NCBI RefSeq assembly: GCF_036541405.1
Contig: NZ_JAZHFS010000023.1
Span: forward strand, 1 to 64,000
DNA from: Clostridium_AD frigoriphilum
GTDB taxonomy: Bacteria; Bacillota; Clostridia; Clostridiales; Clostridiaceae
Direction of reading: 5' to 3'
Length of the DNA: 64,000 nt
The notes under the pieces: model-generated
Database searches by the model: none
What the model saw: the letters and a program-made list of their open reading frames with translations, nothing else
What the model was told of the DNA's origin: nothing
Shown: in pieces, positions 18,298 to 27,277 of the stretch
How the letters are laid out: every line of letters begins with the position of its first letter
How positions within the stretch are numbered: position 1 is the first letter of the stretch
Translations under genes and position numbers: made by a program

Positions 18298-19002
18298 CTA
18301 TCTCAGCTTGAATGCGTCTAGTATTCCATTAGTGGCAACATCTGTATTATCATCAAAGATAATTTTAAATTCATTTTCTAATGGGGTTAATTCTTGGTCT
18401 ATAACTTTTGTTAATTTGATACCTCTGGCTTTTTCTTTCCATACGATACGTTTTAATGGGATTTCTACTTCAGCGTAACGATCAAATATATTGTTTGTTT
18501 CATAAAAACTATCCGGCATTGAATCCTTATATCTATCATTTAATATTATGTTTTCATCTTTCGTAACAACTGCTGCATATAATTTATTGTACATTACCTC
18601 TTTAACAAACTCTTCATCCGGCAAATATGGACCGAAAGTATCGAAAAACTTCACACATGATTTAACTGGCAAAATATGCTCATGTATAACGTGTTTCTTA
18701 AGCTCTTCAATGATTGCATCAAGAGCACCACCTTTCTCCTTTGCTATCTCTTCATACTTAGCAAAGGCATTTTCTGACCAAAGAGGTATATTTCTGGATT
18801 TACCATTTACTGCACGTAGTGAAGTCCAATCACGAACTAACTCGCTAACTAATTTATATCGAGTTTCATTTGAGAAATTTTCATCATGTAGGATATGGTA
18901 AATCTCATATACGATTGTTGATTGACGTTCTAAAATATTTTTTTATTTGGCAATATTCCCGTTCTCATCAAACTTGATGCCATATGTACTATTCTTTTTC
19001 AT
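18298..19002 (-). pseudogene. Gene of unknown function interrupted by one TAA codon
   Basis: A single frame of 235 codons runs from an ATG at 19002, preceded by AAGAGGAG, to a stop at 18298, with one internal TAA at 18943-18945 (codon 20, after DENGNIAK). Beyond the stop the frame is fully open for about 215 codons (KNILERQSTIVYEIYHIL, ending in GILDAFKLR). The intact ribosome site and the single lesion suggest a recent nonsense mutation, or a sequencing error in the A/T run. If translated from an internal start, only a fragment is made. No family recognised. Confidence 0.6.
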
Positions 19003-19421
19003 CCATTTAATCTCCTCTTGACTATATTTTAGTAGTAAATTTTCTCTAAAAATTTTCTTTCTACCCATTTGCTTGTTTCTACTTCGTTATATTAGTAAGT
19101 ACATACGTTACATATCATACTATTGTCTGATCTAACTTCACTTTACTTCATCAAAACATAGGCTTAATTGCTTTTATAGTGATTAGAAGCTTGTAGAACC
19201 AGATATTTCCGGAAACATAAACAAGTGTATATACTACATTATATCACGAGGTCAATTTAACATAAATATACCTAGACCTGTTTATAACAGTATACTGCAT
19301 ACTACCTGTTCGGAATTACAGTGGTATTCCTAAACACGTGATTTCGGCTGATGGTAATACATAATATTTTACAGTTGTTTAGCAATGCAAGTTAAGACTA
19401 CATTAATATAATTATGATAAC
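19003..19421. other. Non-coding stretch in the relic region
   Basis: About 420 bases with no credible gene on either strand. GC content and base pattern alternate between AT-rich and more balanced patches (for example 19310-19360), in keeping with a patchwork of old insertions. No terminator or RNA structure stands out. Confidence 0.5.
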
Positions 19422-19547
19422 TTAAATTAATGCTATGCCTAACGGAATAATTGAAATTAACATTAACCATTTCCATTTAAAAACACCTCCAATAATCAGC
19501 ATTAAAATACCAATAATTAGGGTGATTATCATACCTAAAAATGTCAT
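19422..19547 (-). CDS. 41-aa single-helix membrane peptide
   Basis: Starts MTFLGMIITLIIGILML and continues with a second hydrophobic stretch after KWKW. It is almost entirely hydrophobic and would sit in the membrane. A GAGGGG purine run lies about 10 nt before the ATG. The frame is open upstream through the group II intron relic, but those codons are structural RNA sequence rather than protein. It may be a genuine small membrane protein downstream of an intron insertion, or the tail of a broken one. Confidence 0.4.
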   Translation of the reverse strand: MTFLGMIITLIIGILMLIIGGVFKWKWLMLISIIPLGIALI

Positions 19548-19569
19548 ATAGTCTTTCCCCTCACTAAAT

Positions 19570-19643
19570 GTCGAGTAGGTAGGGAGCCTTACGGCTCCTT
19601 TCCCATCTAAGAACCGTAATTGTGTGTCACCACACATACGGCC
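19570..19643 (-). mobile_element. 3' end of a group II intron (domains V and VI)
   Basis: Read on the minus strand, 19643-19611 folds as domain V: GGCCGTATGTGTG pairs with CACACAATTACGGTTC across a GTGA (GNRA) tetraloop, close to the bacterial consensus GAGCCGTATGCG...TACGGTTC. Next comes a domain VI-like stem (GGAGCC, loop GTAA, GGCTCC) with CTACCTAC carrying the candidate branch-point A, then a possible 3' end near 19570. The catalytic triad reads GGC instead of AGC, exactly where homology stops. No reverse transcriptase or 5' domains remain, so this is a truncated relic. Confidence 0.6.
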
Positions 19644-19820
19644 ATTATCTCTTGTGATGCATTTAATGCAGTTCAGGCGCAGCAATCTCTGAGGAGCAAC
19701 GTTATCGTCAATCCCCATGGTACAACAACTCGTAGATCCACGAAATACAGCGGCAAGAAAGTCACGAAGGAAACCGTGAATATCGAGGAGCTGATGTACG
19801 ATTTAGGATTTGATATATAA
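19638..19820 (+). pseudogene. Fragment of a large serine recombinase
   Basis: The translated stretch TAIISCDAFNAVQAQQSLRS followed by RRSTKYSGKK resembles the linker just before the zinc-ribbon of large serine recombinases (pattern IISREVFxxVQ...KYSGK). Catalytic domain, zinc ribbon and coiled coil are all missing. The fragment starts at the point where the group II intron relic ends on the other strand, so the two remnants are joined here. The residues after KYSGKK are not recognised. Confidence 0.4.
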
Positions 19821-20011
19821 TTTAGGATTCGATGAGAAAATACGATATATCAACCTGTATAATCACGCCGAACTGGAATTTGACTTTAAACTGATTTACT
19901 TTGAATCCACTTTATTAAAACGTCAAGTTATATTGATGTCTATTAGAATACTATCAAAAAATGGTAGTAAAAAAATAAGTTCAAAAATTCAAACGAATCT
20001 ATGACCTTTTT

Positions 20012-20554
20012 TTATAATAAATCTTTTAGCAGTTGAGGCATACAGTAATAACAAGTAATGGCAATTTCATCAGTAGACTCATTCATGTCATTATCAATCC
20101 ACTGTTTAACAAGATGGACAATCCCATATGAATAAAAGGTAATGGCATTAAGTATATCTTTTGTCAAATAATCTTCTCCATGTTTTTGAAGTACATAGTT
20201 TTTATAGAAAGTTTCGGTTTTTTCTATAAAGTTTTTCATAATACTATTTTGTGTTTCATAATTTGATGCGACTTTATAATAGAATTTGTTTAAAAACATT
20301 TTATAGTAGAAATTAGAAATAATGGTCACAAAATTATCTTTAGTAATATCAAAGAATAATGGATCTAATGCGATTAAGTCAAATAAATAATTCAATACAT
20401 CATCTTTGTCTTTGAAATAATGATAAAATGTTTGTTTTGAAATATCAGCAGCTTTTGCGATTTCTGTCACGGTAATTTTCTTTATCGGTTTTGTTTGGCA
20501 AAGCACAAAAAACTCATTTGCAATAGCTTTCTTGATTAGTTGTTTCATAGACAA
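20012..20554 (-). CDS. TetR-family transcriptional regulator
   Basis: 180 aa with an N-terminal helix-turn-helix (KKITVTEIAKAADISKQTFY, then HYFKDKDDVLNYLFDL) typical of the TetR/DhaS-like group, and an all-helical ligand domain. It is divergent from the old-yellow-enzyme gene; the 130-bp spacer holds two dyads that could be its operators. It most likely represses that gene and its own until an inducer binds. It lies in the relic-rich region and may have arrived with its partner. Confidence 0.88.
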   Translation of the reverse strand: MSMKQLIKKAIANEFFVLCQTKPIKKITVTEIAKAADISKQTFYHYFKDKDDVLNYLFDLIALDPLFFDITKDNFVTIISNFYYKMFLNKFYYKVASNYETQNSIMKNFIEKTETFYKNYVLQKHGEDYLTKDILNAITFYSYGIVHLVKQWIDNDMNESTDEIAITCYYCMPQLLKDLL

Positions 20555-20570
20555 TCTCCCATAGAAGTTT

Positions 20571-20599
20571 ACGATTTAATGAAATCGTCCAAAATTGGA
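20571..20599. promoter_or_regulatory. Candidate TetR operators between the regulator and oxidoreductase genes
   Basis: Two dyads lie side by side: ACGATTT-AATG-AAATCGT (20571-20588) and the perfect 12-bp palindrome TCCAAAATTGGA (20588-20599). Both fall within 50 bp of the TetR start and upstream of the divergent gene, the usual place for TetR binding. Which one is used cannot be told. Confidence 0.5.
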
Positions 20600-20685
20600 A
20601 CGGTCACAATAAATTGTAAATTTTATTTTAAACTATTGATTGTTATTATTATAACATAACAAATAAAGTAATGGGGGTATAAATT

Positions 20686-22725
20686 ATGGCTAGAAACGAT
20701 TTAATTATGAAACCTATCAAGGTTGGTAAAAGAACTCTAAGAAATAGAGTATTTTTAGCACCAATGGGAGAAGGTATGGCAAATCCAGATGGAACGATTG
20801 GTGAACAATTTATTGATTACTATGCTGAGTATGCAAAAGGAGGAACAGCAGTTGTTACACCAGGTGTTATCTGTGTTGACTATCCAGTTGGTAAACCAGA
20901 AAAGTTGATTGCGAGAATGGACCAGCAAGTCAATGTTAAGGATTGGGGTCGATTAGCCGAAAAAATACACCGCTATGGTGGATTATTAATCCCTCAATTA
21001 CACCACGCAGGGGCGCAAACAGATGCATCTATTACTGGTGTAACACCTAAATGTGTATCAGATGTAGATGTAAATCACCAATTAATCATGAGTCACCGCT
21101 TATTAGGGCCTCAAGAAGAATTAACAACAGAAGAAGTAAAGGCAATTGTATTAAAATTTGTGAATGCTTCCTTATATGCTCAATTAGCGGGATGCGATGG
21201 AGTTGCTCTACATGGTGCACATGGTTATTTAATTAACCAATTCTTATCACCAGCAACAAATAAAAGAACAGATGAATATGGTGGAAATTTCGAAAATCGA
21301 TTACGTTTTGCTCGTGAAATTGTAGAAGAAATTCGTAGAGTATGTGGACCAAATTTTATCATCGGTGCTCGTATTCCAGGTCATGAATGGATTGACGGAG
21401 CTTTAACAGATAATGATATTGATGAAATCGCACGTAGACTTGAAGCGGCTGGTTGTGATTATTTTGATGTTAGTGGTGGATTAACAGATAATACAACATT
21501 AATAATGGAAACATCAAATTACGTAGAAGGAGCCCGTGTACCTTTTGCTGCTAGAATCAAAAAAGCAGTTAATGTCCCAGTGGGAGCTGTTGGTAAAATT
21601 CGTCATCCGGAATTCGCTAATAAAGTATTAGAAGATGGAAACGCAGACTTTATTATTATGGGTCGTACACTTATTTGTGATCCAGAATGGGCAAACAAAG
21701 TTAAAAATAATACACCTGAAGAAATTAGACCGTGTTTATCATGTTTTGATGGATGTACTGGACGATTATTTAGGGGAGTAGGAGTCAGTTGTGTATTAAA
21801 TCCAAGAAGAAGTAGAGAACACGATATTGGTTATGTACCAAAAGTAGAAGTACCAAAGAATATCGTTGTCGTTGGTGCTGGTCCTGGAGGAATGGAAGCA
21901 GCTTGTGCAGCTGCATCTGTCAATCATAATGTTACATTAATTGAAAAATCATCTGTATTAGGCGGTCAATTTAATTTAGCATGCGTACCTCCACACAAAG
22001 ACGCGATAAAAGAAGCACGTGATTGGTATGTTGGTGAGTTAGAAAGAAAAAATGTTACTGTTAAACTAAATACAGAAGCAACTTTGGAAAGTATTTCTGC
22101 ACTTAATCCAGATAAAGTTATCTTAGCAACAGGATCAGAAGCTATTAAATCTGTACCTATTCCAGGTGTTGAAAACACTGTAAGTAGCTGGGATATTTTA
22201 AAGAATGTAGAAAATGTACCAGAAGGTAAAAATGTCACTATCATTGGTGGTGGTATTGTAGGATGTGAAGTAGCTGAACTGTTAGCTGAAAATAACAACA
22301 ATGTCACTATTTTAGAAATGCAAAGTCAAATTGCTCAAGGTTTAGAGCCATTCCACACTATGGAAATGTATATTGATTTTGCTAAGAAACAAGTAAATGT
22401 TATAACAGACGTTACAGTTCAATCAATTACCGATGGAAAAGTAGCTTACTTACGTAAAATAAAAGATGAAGTAGATCGTGCATCTGATGTATTGGGACAA
22501 AGTCACTCTGCATCCATTGCTATTGAAGAAAATTATGAAGTACGTGAAGAATCTGTTGATGCTGATTTAATCGTATTAGCAGTAGGTCAAAAATCAGTTG
22601 GTAAAGACTTAGCTGATGCATTATATGAAGCTGGATATGATGTGGTTGTTGTAGGTGACGCTAGCAAACCTCGTAAATTCATTGATGCTGTAACTGAAGG
22701 ATATTTTGCTGGTATTGATGCATAA
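20686..22725 (+). CDS. FMN/FAD iron-sulfur oxidoreductase (old yellow enzyme / BaiCD / FadH family)
   Basis: 679 aa. The N-terminal 350 residues form an old-yellow-enzyme TIM barrel (FLAPMGEGMANPDGTIGEQ, HHAGAQT, the HGAHGYLINQFLSPATN active-site block). A 4Fe-4S cysteine set follows (CLSCFDGCTGRLF, then SCVLNPRR). The last 290 residues are an FAD/NAD(P) domain with VVGAGPGGMEAA and a second GGGIVGCEVAE. This layout matches 2,4-dienoyl-CoA reductase, enoate reductases and the bile-acid enzymes BaiCD/BaiH, which reduce activated C=C bonds anaerobically. The substrate is not known. Use of codons such as CGT is higher than in neighbouring genes, suggesting acquisition. GGGGGT precedes the ATG. 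Confidence 0.92.
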   Translation: MARNDLIMKPIKVGKRTLRNRVFLAPMGEGMANPDGTIGEQFIDYYAEYAKGGTAVVTPGVICVDYPVGKPEKLIARMDQQVNVKDWGRLAEKIHRYGGLLIPQLHHAGAQTDASITGVTPKCVSDVDVNHQLIMSHRLLGPQEELTTEEVKAIVLKFVNASLYAQLAGCDGVALHGAHGYLINQFLSPATNKRTDEYGGNFENRLRFAREIVEEIRRVCGPNFIIGARIPGHEWIDGALTDNDIDEIARRLEAAGCDYFDVSGGLTDNTTLIMETSNYVEGARVPFAARIKKAVNVPVGAVGKIRHPEFANKVLEDGNADFIIMGRTLICDPEWANKVKNNTPEEIRPCLSCFDGCTGRLFRGVGVSCVLNPRRSREHDIGYVPKVEVPKNIVVVGAGPGGMEAACAAASVNHNVTLIEKSSVLGGQFNLACVPPHKDAIKEARDWYVGELERKNVTVKLNTEATLESISALNPDKVILATGSEAIKSVPIPGVENTVSSWDILKNVENVPEGKNVTIIGGGIVGCEVAELLAENNNNVTILEMQSQIAQGLEPFHTMEMYIDFAKKQVNVITDVTVQSITDGKVAYLRKIKDEVDRASDVLGQSHSASIAIEENYEVREESVDADLIVLAVGQKSVGKDLADALYEAGYDVVVVGDASKPRKFIDAVTEGYFAGIDA

Positions 22726-22759
22726 TCTATAAAAATCTTACAATTACATATTAAATAAT

Positions 22760-22798
22760 AGCGATATTTAGGTATTAGACCAAGATATCGCTTTTTTT
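22760..22798 (+). terminator. Terminator of the old-yellow-enzyme gene
   Basis: AGCGATAT (22760-22767) pairs with ATATCGCT (22785-22792), followed directly by a run of T, 35 bp after the stop codon. Confidence 0.8.
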
Positions 22799-22862
22799 GA
22801 TAGTGTAAACTAGTGCGTAGTGCGCTATTTAATTATATGTGACAAATAAGGATGGAAACAGA

Positions 22863-22914
22863 AGGAAATCGATTGATTGTTTCCTATTTAGTATGCCGGG
22901 TGTGGCATACTAAA
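22863..22914. repeat. Two tandem hairpins
   Basis: AGGAAA (22863-22868) pairs with TTTCCT (22880-22885), and one base later a perfect 11-bp inverted repeat (22887-22897 and 22904-22914) has the loop GGGTGT. Neither has a T-run. They may be the end of an insertion element or a processed-RNA remnant. Confidence 0.5.
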
Positions 22915-23286
22915 AACATATGACAATAATTATTAAATTTGATCTTATGTTTTCTTAAATAACTATATTGTTTATACTTAAAAAATCTATATCATCTAAA
23001 TCTACAAACTGGAAGTTGTTAATCTTCAAGCCAAAAAGCAGGCCTGTAGCCTCGACTATGACATTTTCCAGTGGTCACCACTATTGTCAAAACTAATAAA
23101 AATGGATTCCGCTGGGAATGACTTATCGCGTCAAACCTTTCGGAATCCATTATTGTTTTTCTTATCATCGGGCTACTGAAGATCACATGCGAGTGTACAG
23201 AACTATTGTCACACACGATTTAATACCGTTTTTCAGCGGAAAACTAACACTTTTCCGCGTTATCAGTTCTGCAGAAAGCACTCTCC

Positions 23287-23510
23287 CTTTCCGTGGGAAC
23301 ATATCCACTTCCTATATTTTGTATCCCGGGGCAGCGTTCAATACTACATATATTGTTATTTGTGAGACATCAATACAACACACTCCACGTGGCTCGAGAG
23401 GATGGTATTGATGTCTGGTGCAAATTTTGACCCCTTCTGTTCGCGAAAACATATCAATGGGTTTTCAGGTGGTTTTTCAGAAATGACCGTTCGTGGGAAC
23501 ATGTCAATAA
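23287..23510. mobile_element. Insertion-sequence end with three ~20-bp repeats (IS21-like pattern)
   Basis: Three related copies lie in one direction: about 23288-23307 (TTCCGTGGGAACATATCCA), 23440-23459 (TTCGCGAAAACATATCAAT) and 23490-23508 (TTCGTGGGAACATGTCAAT). Between the first and second, on the minus strand, sits GGGGTCAAAATTTGCACC, reminiscent of ends of the IS21 family, which carry several internal copies of their terminal repeat. The outermost copy lies at the point where the neighbouring acetyltransferase loses homology. No transposase gene survives. Family assignment is tentative. Confidence 0.4.
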
Positions 23511-23985
23511 TATGTTCTCTTAACCTTCCCTCTAATCTAAATTTATACTTCTCCAAAAGTCTTATTGAAGGAATATTATTTGAGGCTGTAGTAGCGTATA
23601 GTTTGTTTAAATTATAATCACTATCGGCAAATGAGAGGTCTATAAACTGTTCTAATATAATACTTTCTAACCCCTTGTTTCTATTATGGTTAGGTAAATA
23701 ATAGCCGAATTCAGCACTATGATTTCTTGGCTTATAATCAAATAATTTAATTTTACCCAAAGGGACACTATTATTATCTCTTTTTACTAATATATAAGTT
23801 TTTTCTTTTATACTATCAATCGAATCCATCATTTTATTAACGTATTCATTATATGATTTTTGTGATCTTAATGGTCGACATGTAAATTGTTCAAAATGTT
23901 TTTCTGCAATATTCCAGTTATATATTTCTCTCAAATATTCCTTTGACAATAAAAGCAGCTGATAATTTTCATGAAAATTATTCAT
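23356..23985 (-). pseudogene. GNAT acetyltransferase with C-terminus replaced by insertion sequence
   Basis: The first ~158 codons are a normal RimJ/RimL-type GNAT: ILVKRDNNSVPLGKIKLFD, then AEFGYYLPNHNRNKGLESII (acetyl-CoA region) and IPSIRLLEKYKFRLEGRLREH. After REHI the frame continues into the insertion-element repeat (IDMFPRT...) and ends 50 codons later at a chance stop. The usual last strand of the fold is missing, so the protein is probably inactive. A GGAGGGTG ribosome site precedes the ATG. Confidence 0.7.
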
Positions 23986-24096
23986 TTAACACCCTCCGGT
24001 ACTTATAATATCCTATTAAACCATTAATATATTTACTTAATTAAACTATTGTCTTAATATTAACCTTTCATTTATTAATGTTTCCATAGTTTCACC

Positions 24097-24666
24097 TTAT
24101 AGAGTCTTAATTTCTTTAATCTGATATTCTCCATTTCGTAAATCTAATTTAAATAGTCCGCCTGGGACAGATTTTACTACGTTGATGTCCGCTCCACAGT
24201 AAGTTGGTTGATTATCTACTAATGTCTTTAACACAGCACCATGTGTTACAATTAATATATTTACATCAGAGTATATGCTATCGTAGTAATTTAAGCCTTG
24301 TATTGCTCTTGAAAAAACATTCTTTTCGGGTTCCATTTCAGGGACGTCTAAATTGGGAAACTTAAATTTAATCTCTTCTCCTAACAAACCTTCCGCTAAA
24401 CCAAAAAATCTCTCGATAAATAATTCATCAATTATTATTGCTCCCTTGTAACCAATACTATTTGAAAAAATCAATGCACTCTCACTGGCACGAGATAGAG
24501 GGCTAGATACAATATAATTAATATCACCGATACTTCTTTTGAACATAAAAGCAACTTGTTCAATCTTCTTTTTCCCTGTTTCATTTAGTGGGATATCTGT
24601 GTGTCCTTGACACCTATCTATAGTATTCCAATCTGTTTCTCCATGTCTTAGTAAAAAAATACTCAC
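24097..24666 (-). CDS. Histidine phosphatase family protein (phosphoglycerate mutase-like)
   Basis: 189 aa. The catalytic LRHGETDWN is at residues 6-14, followed by GHTDIPLNETG, SSPLSRASESA and the second histidine in VTHGAVL: the full set for a phosphohistidine-type phosphatase of the CobC/GpmB group. Such enzymes remove phosphate from small metabolites; the substrate is unknown. The start is a GTG preceded by GAGGAGATGA. It stands alone between the cut acetyltransferase and a broken isomerase gene. Confidence 0.88.
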   Translation of the reverse strand: MSIFLLRHGETDWNTIDRCQGHTDIPLNETGKKKIEQVAFMFKRSIGDINYIVSSPLSRASESALIFSNSIGYKGAIIIDELFIERFFGLAEGLLGEEIKFKFPNLDVPEMEPEKNVFSRAIQGLNYYDSIYSDVNILIVTHGAVLKTLVDNQPTYCGADINVVKSVPGGLFKLDLRNGEYQIKEIKTL

Positions 24667-24829
24667 AAAATCATCTCCTCATTTTGGTCTGGAAATAATA
24701 TTTGCACAAACCATTATATTTCTCCCCTTTTAGAATTCTTTACTGATAGTTTTAACATCTCACCTTTCTTAAATCAACAATATTTTATTATTGCAACAGG
24801 ATTAAGTACTATATAGATTATTTCTGTTT

Positions 24830-25603
24830 TCATGGATTATAAATTTTTAATGCTTCCAGCCTTTTTGCTCGCTCAAATGCTTTATGTGAAAATTCTTTAG
24901 CAGGTAAATCCTCATAATCCCAATTCATAGGCTCTATTGCAGTCGCACCAGAATAACACGTTTTCGCGATTTTTTTCATGGCTGTGGACCAATCAATCGT
25001 GCCGTCAAAGGGTAAACCGTGTTGGGCATGACTTCAGTTATTATCATGTAAATGTAGTGCCATCACCCGGGAACCGTACATGGATAATAAATCATAGCCG
25101 GGATAGTAGTGGTAGTGATGTCCGCAGTCATAACAGAATCCGATACGCAGGGAATCCACTTGCTCCAGCACATATGCCAAATTGGCAAGGTTGCGTAAAT
25201 TCTCCAGTGCAACATTGACACCAAGCTGTTCAGCTTTTTCAGTGATTCTTTTGATTCTATCCAGTCCCAATGCGTTATATGGATTGTCTTCATTAGGCAG
25301 GTGCACCACCATTGTCGGAATTTCAAATTCGGCGCAATCTGCAACACATTGCAAATGGCAATCAGTCAAGGCTTCACCGTCAAGATTGTCAAGCCAGAGG
25401 TTGTTCTCATTTTGGACTGGTGTGTGGATATTTTCTATAAAAAGACCTGCTTCCATTGCAATTTGTGGCCCGTTGCGGTAATCATTCCGACCAAAGTCAT
25501 TACTCCACCATAATAAAACGCCATCAAATCCAGCTTCTTTTATTAGCCGATAACGTTCATTTATCGGCAATTCATAGCCAAACCAATCATAAATGTTAAT
25601 CAT
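24830..25603 (-). pseudogene. Sugar phosphate isomerase/epimerase (TIM barrel) with one in-frame TGA
   Basis: A 258-codon frame of the xylose-isomerase-like AP-endonuclease-2 fold: ERYRLIKEAGFDGVLLWW, MVVHLPNEDNPYNALG, VALENL and GFCYDCGHHYHYYPG give the metal-site pattern. A TGA at 25034-25036 follows HLHDNN; the same frame then resumes with SHAQHGLPFDGTIDW to a natural end at 24830. The family reads HLHDNDG here, so a GGA glycine codon has become TGA. If stopped there, the product lacks the last barrel strands. It may be a recent mutation or an assembly error. Confidence 0.8.
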
Positions 25604-25816
25604 AATGCACTTCCTTTCTTGCTTTTTTCGTCATAGCTTTTATATTCAACATTATTTGCCATGAGGTGTTGTTTTTTGTACATTTATCTAGAATAACTAT
25701 AGTTATAAGTATTGGAATAATTATAATAACAATTAATAATCCCATAAGAACCACACTTTTCGAAAGAAAGATGTAAATTTGTCACGTCTAATATGAAAGG
25801 TGTATATTAATACAAG

Positions 25817-26197
25817 CTAAAGGTTATGCCCATTTTCCATGTCGTTTAACTTTCTACTTTTAATTATGCCTACAAGCACTACCTGTAGAATTATGATTGC
25901 TATACTAACGAATATCAGCAATCCAACAGATGTAAAAGGCTTAAAATAATAACTCCACTTTTCATCTGTTGAATAAATTACCATTAAATAGGATGCTATA
26001 AATGATATAATGTTCCCCAATGCACCTACAGGCAAATTATGTGTTTTCTTACAAATAAAAATTAAAAAAATTAAAACTACTATCATTAAGCCATAGCCAA
26101 TCATTGAACTATTTATTAAATCCTGATACATTGAAAAGTATACATAAGGAAAAGAAAACAACACCAATAGTAATAATCTAATAATCCATTTTTTCAC
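25817..26197 (-). CDS. Four-helix membrane protein of unknown function
   Basis: 126 aa with four predicted membrane helices (starting MKKWIIRLLLLVLFSFPYVY) and a short charged tail. The GTG at 26197 is preferred because GGAGG sits 9 nt upstream; the longer frame to 26254 lacks a ribosome site. No family recognised. It stands alone. Confidence 0.65.
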   Translation of the reverse strand: MKKWIIRLLLLVLFSFPYVYFSMYQDLINSSMIGYGLMIVVLIFLIFICKKTHNLPVGALGNIISFIASYLMVIYSTDEKWSYYFKPFTSVGLLIFVSIAIIILQVVLVGIIKSRKLNDMENGHNL

Positions 26198-27277
26198 ACC
26201 CGCATTCCTCCATTTAAAAGATATCAATAACCCTGAGTTCATTAAGGACATCAAAATAGGTTAATATTAAATCTTCATCAGTTATTCTATATGATATTCC
26301 GTTAATTTTTTTAAAGATTATATACTAAAGTTTGTATCAAGATTAGCATAAATATTTACTTTTATAATCCTTCGACATGTTGTATGAATTTACACACTTC
26401 TTACACTTTTACCTAATATTCCTCATTTTTTGAGTATGTGTACCTTCTTACTAATAGCTAAGCATATAATGCTAATTATTAGTATTGCTAAGACAAATAT
26501 TGTTATAAATAACACCGTTTAAGCCACCTTTAGTCGATAATTTTGGTAATTAATAACTTGATTTTCTTTATATTTATATCATGTCATTAAACTAATAGCC
26601 TAAATTCCCAATTAATTCAAATATTGAACTAAAATGTGCTCACTATATAACTATTTAATTGAGATAAATAAACTGCATTCTTTTTGAATATTGATTGCAC
26701 CATGTTTTTTTCTTATATCTTCAAAATAATCAAATAATTTATAAAGGTCATTTTCTGAATAACTTGCTATAGATACATTGGTAATTTTGATAACCATTTA
26801 ATTCTTGACGACATATCCATCTGCTCTTCTGATGGAATTTATAATTCCATTGGCACTCATACTGTGTTCATTATATATGGGTAGAGTTTATTCTTGCCAT
26901 CAAAATATAGGAACTCATTGTTTCAATATATTGTACATATTCTATTATTGTGAGCTATTTATAAAACCTATATTCCCTAGACTACTCAATTACTTATTAT
27001 ATGACAATTTATTTACATAATTCAACAAATATTCATAAATTTCTTTTATATTTTGCAAAAAAAAACTAACCCTAGATTACTAAAAAAATTTTGCTAATTT
27101 ACGTAGCTAATTATTGTTTTATACATAATTTTTATAGTGAATATATTAATGCTAATTTATAATACATTAAATTTAACAAATCAATATGAAATTTTAACGA
27201 ATATATAATAGACCCAAAGTGAATATAACTCATTACATTGGGTTTTCACGATATTTAACTGTTAGTAGAGTTAATAC
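26198..27277. other. About 1 kb without a credible gene
   Basis: Very AT-rich. The longest frames (71 codons on the plus strand at 26805, 48 codons on the minus strand at 26651-26797) lack ribosome sites and do not resemble proteins. ACCCAA at 27212-27217 can pair with TTGGGT at 27238-27243 downstream of the GrpB gene as a weak terminator. Otherwise I see nothing; it may be a decayed gene region. Confidence 0.5.

Larger units (their letters stand above)
22726..23355. other. Stretch with hairpins and insertion-sequence debris, no intact gene
   Basis: After the terminator of the oxidoreductase gene, 22800-22980 holds two tandem hairpins. From about 23018 to 23355 the base composition is clearly richer in GC than the chromosome and carries one copy of a repeat also found near 23440 and 23490. 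Open frames on both strands are short and do not look like real proteins. I read it as internal sequence and end debris of an insertion element. Confidence 0.45.

Noticed and set aside
21966..22307. 113-codon minus-strand frame inside the reductase gene
   Set aside because: It lies antisense to a clearly conserved coding region, has no ribosome site and shows low-complexity Ser/Thr/Ile composition.
23118..23411. 97-codon plus-strand frame over the insertion debris
   Set aside because: It spans one of the element repeats and has no family motif or ribosome site, so it is most likely non-coding.
23287..23510. CRISPR-like repeats
   Set aside because: Only three divergent copies with irregular spacing (about 150 and 50 bp), no uniform spacers and no cas genes.
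25034..25036. TGA as selenocysteine or programmed readthrough in the isomerase gene
   Set aside because: The position aligns with a glycine (GGA) in the family, not a cysteine, and no stable hairpin follows the codon. A point mutation is simpler.
26651..26797. 48-codon minus-strand frame in the 1-kb gap
   Set aside because: No ribosome site, stop codon directly before the ATG, and no protein-like pattern. It could be a relic but cannot be supported.
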